Translations under genes and position numbers: made by a program | Notes under the pieces: generated by a model | What the model saw: only the letters and a program-made list of their open reading frames with translations | What the model was told of the DNA's origin: nothing | The model's database searches: none | Origin: Corythucha ciliata | Lineage: Eukaryota; Arthropoda; Insecta; Hemiptera; Tingidae | Direction of reading: 5' to 3' | NCBI GenBank assembly: GCA_038030265.1 | Contig: CM075937.1 | Coordinates: 12,648,001 to 12,712,000, forward strand | Length of the DNA: 64,000 nucleotides | Shown: positions 57,086 to 64,000 of the stretch, in pieces | How the letters are laid out: the number at the start of each line of letters is the position of its first letter | Position numbering within the stretch: the stretch's first letter is position 1

Positions 57086-57227
57086 GGCATCGTTCATACT
57101 GTGGCGATACGATATCGTTTCTACATCACTCTGACACATTTCCAGTTGTTTCTACCTGTCTTAGACGCTGTTAATTTGCGTCGGTGATGTTGAAACGATA
57201 TCGTATCGCTCTGGTATGTTCGCCACC
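57086..57227. mobile_element. Harbinger-like MITE
   Basis: 142 bp with 26-bp diverged inverted ends that align without gaps: left GGCATCGTTCATACTG, right (read inward) GGTGGCGAACATACCA. Then a better-conserved GCGATACGATATCGTTTC on both arms. TAA on both sides (57083-57085, 57228-57230). Confidence 0.68.
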
Positions 57228-57230
57228 TAA

Positions 57231-57543
57231 CAGTGTTATCAAAAAGCGAGGATAACCCGTTTCTGATTTCTGATATTTTATCTCAGAAAGGAGAGCACGA
57301 GAGCCTTAAGGGCGATCATCTTTGTCTTTTGAAAATTCATGACGATCTTCCCCACTTATTCAAGAGATTATTATTTTATTTTTTTTTACGTAAGAACAAA
57401 ATATGTGATACCTAATTAACTAATCGAATGAGTAGCATTCGTAGTCATCGAAACGTTGAGGCCTTCGCCTGTTCGCGCTGAGCGACGAAGATAACGCTCT
57501 TGAATAAGTGGTTGCGAATGGTCTGATTGCGGAGGCCAAAGTT
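57231..57543. other. Unassigned
   Basis: Nothing recognised between the MITE and the large foldback. Confidence 0.4.
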
Positions 57544-58047
57544 GTATAGATGTTATTCGCAATGGCCGAATTCGCCCACTGCCCGAAAAAATTACCCACA
57601 ACGCGTTATGGGCAGTGCGAAATGCTTACAACGCGTCGTGGGTTTTTTTATTCGCCCAGTGGGTAGAATGAAATACCCATAACGCGTTCTGGGTAATTCG
57701 TTTTACTCTATAGCCGAAATAAAGGTTAGGGTGAGCTATTTCGCGTCGTGGGCCTTCCGATTTTACCCACAACGCGTTTTGGCTACTCCGATTTACCCGC
57801 AACGCGTTGTGCGCATTTCGAACGCTAAATTCGGAAGGCTCACGACGCGAAATAAACTCACCCTAACCTGTATTTCGGCTATTAAGTAAAACGAATTACC
57901 CAGAACGCGTTATGGGTATTTCATTCCGCCCACTGGGCGAATAAAATTACCCACGACGCGTTGTGAGCATTTCGCACTGCCCATAACGCGTTGTGGGTAT
58001 ATTTTTCGTGCAATGGGCGAATTCGGCCATTGGGAATAACATAGATA
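57544..58047. mobile_element. Foldback with repeated AACGCGTT palindromes
   Basis: Arms of about 220 bp (57544-57763 and 57825-58047) are reverse complements with moderate divergence; the ends share ATGTTATT and ATGGCCGAATTCGCCCA. Inside each arm, words built on ACCCACAACGCGTTGTGGGT recur every 40-70 bp, each itself palindromic around AACGCGTT. The sequence can thus fold as one long hairpin or as many small ones. No ORF of note. Foldback transposon is the closest class. Confidence 0.75.
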
Positions 58048-58267
58048 CCAAGTTGCTTCACTCTTCTCTTATCATTGTACAAAACAGCGGTTTCAAGGAA
58101 ATTTCCGCGTTTTGCTCCCTCTGATAGCGCGTCTATTAATGTAATCGTTACGATGTGAAAATTAGGGAAAGTTGGTTTTATTTTGTTATTTTCGCTATTA
58201 TTACTCATTATATTCACGAAGTTTCTGTATTTCATAGAAATATGATCTGCTGTGTACCTCAGTGTAC

Positions 58268-58330
58268 AACTATTACCTAATAGTTCCTATTAGGTAAACC
58301 TAACTATTACCTAATAGTTCCTATTAGGTA
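58268..58330. repeat. 34-bp tandem pair, each unit a hairpin
   Basis: Two copies of a 29-base unit beginning AACTATTACCTAATAG (58268 and 58302), each containing the dyad CCTAATAGTTCCTATTAGG. It lies about 20 bp beyond the broken 3' end of LINE-2. Confidence 0.8.
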
Positions 58331-58346
58331 GGTGATCTATTGTGTC

Positions 58347-60535
58347 CTAGAGGACACAATTTTTAACAGGGAAACTTTTACCTCCCAATGTTACTTCTTC
58401 TCCGAGAGGAATGGACCTTTTTCTCGTAAAGGGGCACACAATAGACTTGTTCGTAGTTAGGGTCATACCATTGCTCGCAGTCCAAGCTAGTATTTCATGC
58501 ATAGCATGGTCTAGGAGGTCTATACATGTTAATATGTTTTTATGTGTTGTGTATAGACATATGTCATCGGCATATTGGATCATATTGATCTGGGGATTGG
58601 ATAGCATCATGAGATCTGCCGTATATATTGCATAAAGAAGTGTACTAAGAATGTCTCCCTGTGGAATTCCCGTGCAAGACCTCCTTGGCCCGATGACGTC
58701 ATTGTTTATTTTAAGAAGTATGATTCTATCTTCGAATAGTTTAATGATGTTTTTTATGAACTGGGGCGGTAAACCCATGGATGATAATTTGACACATAAT
58801 AAATTCAGATTCACGTTGTCGTATGCTCCGGCAACGTCGAGGAAGGCAGCAACTACTGATCTGTTGGAGGTTAGGGCAAGATCTATGTCAGAGATTAATA
58901 GAGTGTGGCAGTCTTGGATTGTCTTTCCTTTTCTAAACCCGAATTGAATGGATGGAAGGAGTCCGTTACTTTCGATAAACCACTCTAACCTGTATTTAAT
59001 CATTCTTTCGAAGGTTTTCAGGATGCATGAAGATAGTGATATGGGCCTGTAAGAATTCGAATCGTTAGGTGGTTTATGGGGTTTTAAAATGGGAATAACT
59101 AAATACTTTTTCCAGTCATCAGGGAAGTTTCCGGTCGCCCAAGGTTTATTGTATAAATTTAATAATATCGTTTTCGCATTTCCGGGAAGGTGGAAGATCA
59201 TGGGATAGTGAATGTTGTCTATGCCTGGAGCAGTATTTCTGTTTGATTTTAAGGCGATGTCCAGTTCTTTCTTTGTGAACGGATGTAGAATTGGGTGATT
59301 TTCGGCGTAGGTGGTTTGTATGTCAAAGTTGTGTTCAGGAAAGGGGGACAAATTTTGTTGTAAAAATCTTCCGTCCAATCTGTGCATGGAAGAGGGGGTT
59401 TATTTTCAGTTTTTCCATTCTTTAATTTTTTAAAGGCGTTCCACATTTCTCGTATATTGGTGTTTCTGTTAATATTTTCGCAGTAACGCTTCCAGGTGTT
59501 GGCTTTAGATTGTCTTATAGTTTTTTTGGCTATGGCTGAAGTTCTTTGGTATGAAATGTAGTTACTGTAGTTGGGGGTGTTTTTATATAAGTTGTAGGCT
59601 GTTTTTCGATTGAGTATAGCAGTTTTACAGTCTTCATTCCACCATTGTTTACGGTATTTGTAGTTTATGATTTGTTTGTATTTTGGAATCGATTGGTCAC
59701 CTGCCTTATTAATGTTATTTACTAGAGTTGTATAATCACTGGAATGATCGCTTGTCAATTGTATGTTAGTGTAGGCCTCCATTAAGGAGGTGTATTCGTT
59801 CCAATTAGCTTTACTCAAATTCCATTTACGTCCTGTATAGTTATAAGAAATAAGCCCATCGTGAACGCCCGTAGCATGATATTCAAAAAGTATTGGGATG
59901 TGGTCTGATCCTAAGGGATCCTCCGTTATTCTCCATTCGAATTTCAGGCTCAATTCAGGTGAAATAAACGTAAGGTCTATAGCAGAGGTATGGATTTGTC
60001 CTGATTTGTTTACCAATGTAGGAGAGCCGTCGTTCAATAATATGAGGTTATTATTATCTATTGCGTCCAATAAGGCATTTCCTTTATTATTCGTAAGGGA
60101 ACACCCGAATATTCTATGATGACTGTTAAAGTCGCCAGCAATAATGCAAGGCCTTGGAACGCTGTCAAAAAGTATTTCCCAGTTTCTAGAAGTAATATTG
60201 TTTTCAGGATTGTTGTACACTGATAGTATGGAAATGTTTTGATTATTAAATAGAATCGTTACGCCTACCACCATGACATTATCTAGTTGGATTGGAGTGA
60301 AAGTATTATATGGTATATGGTTTTCAATGAGAATGGCAACCCCTGCCCTGCCGTCATCTCTATCTTGTCTAATATTATTGTATCCACGAAAGTTCACATA
60401 TCTTCCTGGTGTGAACCACGTTTCAGACAGAATAGCTATGTTGATATTGTTTTCCGATAGACAAACCTCGAGACTTCCTTTATTACTAATTGCTGATCTA
60501 GCGTTCCACTGTAAAAATTTTAATTGGTGATTCAT
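58347..60535 (-). pseudogene. LINE-2 ORF2: AP endonuclease and reverse transcriptase
   Basis: ATG at 60535 overlaps the ORF1 stop as ATGA. Endonuclease motifs: QWNARS (9-14), SETW (37-40), GDFNSHH (134-140), IDLTF (186-190), GSDHIPI (209-215). A one-base shift in a C run at about 59345 moves to the second frame, which carries RT: NSYRPISLSS, FLDVAGAYD, CTGIPQGDILS and the YADD catalytic box (about residue 272 of that frame). The frame ends at 58347 soon after TTNKSIVCPFT, where thumb sequence should continue. The endonuclease nicks the target and RT copies the RNA there. The frameshift lies in a homopolymer and could be a sequencing error; the 3' loss is real in this sequence. Confidence 0.9.
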
Positions 60536-61990
60536 TGAGTTAGAGTGTAGTGTTCCATCCTAGTTTTTATTTCACGAATTATTTCATTCTTATCTGTACA
60601 TTCGGTATTTTTAAGAGAGCTGAAAATTTCGAACAGAGCTTCATACAGGTTTTCAGGGATATGATTACTTAAAGGTAGTTGTACTATTTCTGAGGGGGGT
60701 GCGTATGGATTTTTTGAAATTGGGGAGCATTGGAGAATATCACGTTTATGTGCTTCCAATATGCGATTATGGGCCTCTAAAGTTTTATTAGGTGGAGTGT
60801 TGGGACGTGGACGTTTAGGGGGTACCCTGTTAGAGGGTTGTAGGGGTGGGAAAACTGTCAAATGGTTGATGTTTGGGGGCTGAGAGGTTAAAATATTTTT
60901 GAAACTTTTACTATTTAATTTGTCTCTTGCTTCCGTAAAAGTAAGGTTTTCGTTGGCCATTGTTGTTCTAATTGACATCTGTCTACTGAATTCTGGGCAT
61001 TTGCTTTTTGAGAACGCGGAGTGTTGCCCTTTGCAATGCACGCATTGCAACGGTTTATCCTGAGAACAATCATTAGTCGAGTGCTCTTCTCCACACTTAT
61101 TGCATCGTAGTTTACTCCTGCAGCTTTATTTTTCATGTCCGTATCGTAAACAATTGAAACATTGGTTTATACGTGGGGTGTACATTTCTATTGGACATTT
61201 AACATAATGTAAAGTGACGTAATCGGGCAGAACTTGGCCTCTAAAAGTTAGTAAAATGGTCTGGGTTGGGACGTACTTCGTCAGCTCATTTTCAATTACC
61301 TTCCTCGAAAAACGCTTAGCCTGAATCACCTTAATTGGTGCATAATGAGGGATTTCGATGTTTTCTACAATGTCCTCTTCTGAGAGGTCATGGCAGACTC
61401 CTCTTATAATTCCTTGTCGGTGCATAATGTATGATGGCGCGTACGCTTTTATCCTCTTTTCTGCAACTTTGGGAGAGTTTATAAGCAAGTTGGCACTTTC
61501 TCTATTTGATAGGGTTACCTTAACCCTGTTTTTCCCAATTTTTTTGACGTCATTTATTGAGTTTTTCAGTTCGGGATGCGAGCAGAAAATTAATTTACCC
61601 AAGGACATTGGATGTATTCGAGTTATGCCGTTCCCTTCTCCCTCGCCCTCTAGAAAAACAATGAATGGGCCCTTATCAATGGGTTCATATTGATACGGTA
61701 TAAACTTTTTTCTTTCTTCGCTCTTATTGCTGTGTGGTTTATTCGAATTTTCTTTTCCTTTTTGAGTTAGTTGGGTTGGGTTGGGTTGGATGGGGGGTTG
61801 GGAGGGTGGTGTGGTAAGAGTAATATCCATAATCTCGTCTGTACCCGAATTTGTATGACCCGGTCCTGGGTCGTGAATATCTGGAGGGTCCTTTTTCCCA
61901 TCCATTATGTTCAATTCAGAGAATCGAACAAAAATTTAAATTAAAATGCGAAACTTCTTAATAATTTTGTACAGAACACCTACTAGGTAT
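58350..61990 (-). mobile_element. LINE-2: non-LTR retrotransposon lacking its 3' end
   Basis: ORF1 (gag-like with three CCHC knuckles) and ORF2 (AP endonuclease plus RT) on the - strand. The 5' side is complete through an ATG and probable leader, but the element stops just after RT, at about 58350; no RNase H, C-terminal knuckle, 3' UTR or poly-A. Non-LTR copies usually lose the 5' end, so this loss points to a later deletion. Group looks like Jockey/I/R1; exact clade not determined. Confidence 0.88.
60532..61905 (-). pseudogene. LINE-2 ORF1, gag-like, one internal stop
   Basis: Starts at the ATG at 61905 (MDGKKDPPD). A low-complexity Pro/Thr N-terminus is followed by a folded region (KGPFIVFLEGEGEG, RVKVTLSNRESANLLI, RGVCHDLSEEDIVENI) and three CCHC knuckles: CFNCLRYGHEK-stop-SC, CNKCGEEHSTNDC and CVHCKGQHSAFSKSKC. 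The TAA at 61126-61128 sits at a variable position inside knuckle 1, and the frame stays open on both sides for hundreds of codons. The protein would bind the element RNA. Ends with TGA at 60532-60534, overlapping the ORF2 ATG. Confidence 0.88.
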
Positions 61991-62569
61991 TTATAAAAAA
62001 GAAAAGAAAAAAAGAACAAAAGGGGAAAAGGCAAATACAAATTTACCTATCGGCTTCTCTCTCTATCGTGAACCTTCAAGAATGAAAGTGTACTTTGGCT
62101 ACTTGTTCACCGTTTGAGAGCTCAAACCAAACTGAACGGATTTCCCGAGTTTCCCTCAACCGATCGGAATTAAATTTCAGGGCAAGTCGTATATTGACCC
62201 ACGCGTAAATCGTAGGCAAAAGTTTAGGTTGATTCGAGACATTACCAGTACCTGGTCAGTAGAGAAAACACTCTGAGGAAAACTCGTCAGGTTGGTTGTA
62301 TGCCAAATTTAACCTCGATCTGATCATTTTAAGTACCTGATCAGTAAAGATAACTCAGGGTCAGTAAATTAGGCATTCCCAACCGAGAGCTGGTGACAGT
62401 CCCAGTCAACCGGAAGAGCATAGTCATGAAACTATAGCATCATTGGGTAGATAATGATGAGCTGAATACGAATATGGACGTCTGCCTGGGGATTTTGCCC
62501 TCAGCAGCCAATCATAATCTCTGGGAATATTACATAAATTAACCGGAACAAATAAAAATAGAACAAATT
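61991..62569. other. Unassigned, right of LINE-2
   Basis: The first part may still be LINE-2 leader (A-rich, 62005-62045). Words ACCTGGTCAGTA (62250) and ACCTGATCAGTA (62335) repeat. No gene recognised. Confidence 0.4.
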
Positions 62570-62735
62570 GGTTTTAATTAATAAATTAATTGAACTGATG
62601 TTATCCGGACGACGATGGAAGGGCATAGCCCAACACGATTCGAGTTTCGAGAAAAATGGCTCCTCGGCGAGATTTGAACCCGCAACCTCTGGATTACCAG
62701 TCCAGCACGCTGCCAATTGCGCCACGGAGATGCCT
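62570..62735 (-). repeat. tRNA-Thr-headed SINE
   Basis: On the - strand a 72-base tRNA-like head is followed by a linker (TCGAAACTCGAATCG), the body TGGGCTATGCCCTTCC, TCCGGATAACATCAG and an AATTAATTTATTAATT tail. Tail copies without the head occur at 3130-3215 and 62866-62940. Head plus body plus dispersed truncated tails is the structure of a tRNA-derived SINE. Confidence 0.65.
62660..62731 (-). tRNA. tRNA-Thr(GGU)-like SINE head
   Basis: A box TGGCGCAATTGG and B box GGTTCAAATCT are intact. Anticodon arm CTGGA/TCCAG with loop CTGGTAA gives GGT (Thr). The acceptor stem has at least two mismatches, so a working tRNA is unlikely, but Pol III promotion of the SINE is plausible. CCA follows at the 3' side by chance or by retroposition of a mature tRNA. 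Confidence 0.55.
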
Positions 62736-63095
62736 TTGGGAGTCGTACTCCGAGGGATAAGCTAAGCCGAACTTACCGAAGCCCAGGTCCATTGTTTTTC
62801 GAAACTCTAGGCGTTTCTCCTGATCGGTAAACCATGCCGAATTTTATCTTATCTAGATGGTGTTACCGTCGTCCGGATAACGTCAGTTCAATTAATTTAT
62901 TAGTTAAAAATACCGGCGACAGAATTACTCATCATATCCATCTAACACCATCTAGATAAGATAAAATTCGGCGTGGTTTACCGGTCAGAAGAAACGCCTA
63001 GAGTTTCGAGAAACAGTGAAACTGGGTGGGGTTCGGCTTGGCTTATCCCTCGGAGTACGACTCCCAAAAGCGTCTCCGTGGCGCGATTGGCAGCG
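62711..63095. repeat. Palindrome of two SINE heads facing outward
   Basis: Arms 62711-62865 and 62943-63095 are reverse complements with some divergence; shared words include GAGTCGTACTCCGAGGG, TTTCGAAACTCTAGGCG and TAACACCATCTAGATAAG. The outer ends of both arms are the 5' part of the tRNA-like head (CTCCGTGGCGC-ATTGGCA). The loop 62866-62942 carries a forward SINE tail. The right head breaks off at about 63097. Confidence 0.75.
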
Positions 63096-63097
63096 TT

Positions 63098-63531
63098 CTA
63101 CGTTATTTTGTGTTCATTATTGGGTTCTTGTTTCCAGTCCCCCCCCCCTTGTTACCTGCCGACGACGTCTATAATATGTGGGAACTGAAGCCCTATCCCA
63201 TTTAATTGCCCGAATTTCAATAACTTAAGCAGAAATAGTGGCCTTACGTTTTCGAGCTCAAACATAAATGCATTTATGCTGGACTACGAGCCCCACGGGA
63301 AAACGTGAAAAACGTGTTTCTTTTCTTCCCAAGAATGATGACTCATATATCTAAAACTATCAACATTTTGATTCAGAAGTAATGTTCATAGCATTTTACA
63401 CTTGAAAAATGCTAGCAATTTTAGATAGCCGTGTTCTGTGCTGCAATATAAACGCCAATATTACTGACTTAGTCATCCTAAGCTCCTAAATGTGCGTTCA
63501 ATTTATTTTAATTCTCAAATTAGGTGTTTAA
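63098..63531. other. Unassigned
   Basis: Poly-C run near 63139. No gene recognised. Confidence 0.4.
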
Positions 63532-64000
63532 TTAACAATTGGAACAAGAAAAACATAAAATAACACACTTGAACTCATTTACTGCTATTGCGAAATAGAG
63601 TGCTAGCGGAGCCAGACCTCTCTGACGGGAGCGATTTTCCCTTCGACCTTGAGAATCGCGCGTTATCACAAGCGAAGCAACTTGGTATCTATAAAACTTT
63701 GGCGGCGGTGGACTTGACACCGGCATGATGTCTTGATGTTGGTCTTCGGCTTGTTCGGCAGAGTTTGCATTACGATTATTCGCAGCTCGTTGAAGCCTTG
63801 GTGGGAAGGCAGTGGCAAATTGTGAGGACGACTGCGTCAACTGAAGGTGCAAACGCGACGGTCTTTTTAGGCACCAATGTTGAGCGTAATTGGTCGACGT
63901 GGCGTTTTATTCTTCGTCATGAGTCCAAGGTGACAATGTAATGAAGTCGACCAAGCTTTTGATCAACCGTACCGAGCTGCCAACAGTCACGGTTGTGTGA
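63532..64000 (-). pseudogene. Third Gypsy element, integrase C-terminus, cut by the window edge
   Basis: The - strand from the right edge reads DCWQLGTVDQKLGRLHYIVT, then an in-frame stop and RRIKRHVDQLRSTLVPKK, closely matching the C-terminal module of Gypsy-2 integrase (VWQFGNISQKFGHRHYAV, KRHVDQIRSTL). Downstream, to about 63700, is a Pro/Ser-rich tail as in Gypsy-2. The 3' LTR was not identified. The rest of the element lies beyond the window. Confidence 0.75.

Overview
The window looks like nuclear DNA of an arthropod, most likely an insect. It is AT-rich, has almost no open coding sequence, and carries short spliced animal exons and many eukaryotic transposons, with no bacterial-style operons. 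I cannot name the species. Only two host genes can be supported. On the + strand at 1601-1810 is the first coding exon of a T-type voltage-gated calcium channel alpha-1 subunit; it ends at what reads as a minor-spliceosome (U12, AT-AC) 5' splice site. On the - strand at 30467-31390 is an exon of a TLC-domain membrane protein that ends in a strong GT donor. No further channel exon was recognised, so much of the window may be intron of the channel gene with the TLC gene antisense inside it; that layout is inference.

The rest is repeats. About a fifth of the window is degenerate arrays of roughly 25-35 bp words that share an AAATTG or AAACTG core. I split them into classes A-E. Class A (GCTAATTCGCGGC followed by TAAAATTGAGAAAA) is the largest: 2.9-5.5, 11.6-12.9, 15.3-17.0, 22.9-23.5, 35.1-35.7, 41.3-41.6 and 51.4-54.6 kb. 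It flips orientation within and between blocks and is punctuated by a longer higher-order element.

Retrotransposons fill 37.1-41.3, 42-49, 58.3-62 and 63.5-64 kb. Gypsy-1 (37153-41273, - strand) is nearly intact, with about 126 bp LTRs, a 5-bp target duplication GGATG and one in-frame TAA between gag-protease and RT-integrase. The 42-49 kb region is a nest: a LINE with a PHD-finger ORF1 (+ strand) is split by Gypsy-2 (42912-47025, duplication ACACC), whose gag is itself split by a Harbinger-like MITE (46075-46455, duplication CTG). The whole nest lies between 59-bp inverted repeats at 41872 and 49094. A second LINE (58350-61990, - strand) has a gag-like ORF1 and an ORF2 with endonuclease and RT joined by an ATGA overlap, but lacks its 3' end. 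A third Gypsy enters from the right edge.

DNA transposons are all short and non-autonomous. There are two hAT-type elements with subterminal GGTCTTG clusters (6173-6964, with an 8-bp duplication, and 24706-25424), a MULE-like inverted dimer with a 9-bp duplication (26008-26907), and several Harbinger-like MITEs with TAA or TTA duplications (22151, 28446, 34491, 57086). Large foldbacks lie at 4206-4574 (tRNA-like gene at the apex), 5565-5727, 36047-36419, 57544-58047 (rows of AACGCGTT palindromes) and 62711-63095 (tRNA-Thr-like SINE heads at both outer ends).

No new host defence or enzyme system was found. The strongest leads are the U12 splice site, the punctuated multi-class arrays, the tRNA-capped hairpin, the AACGCGTT foldback, and Gypsy-2, whose LTRs are near-identical around a badly broken interior.
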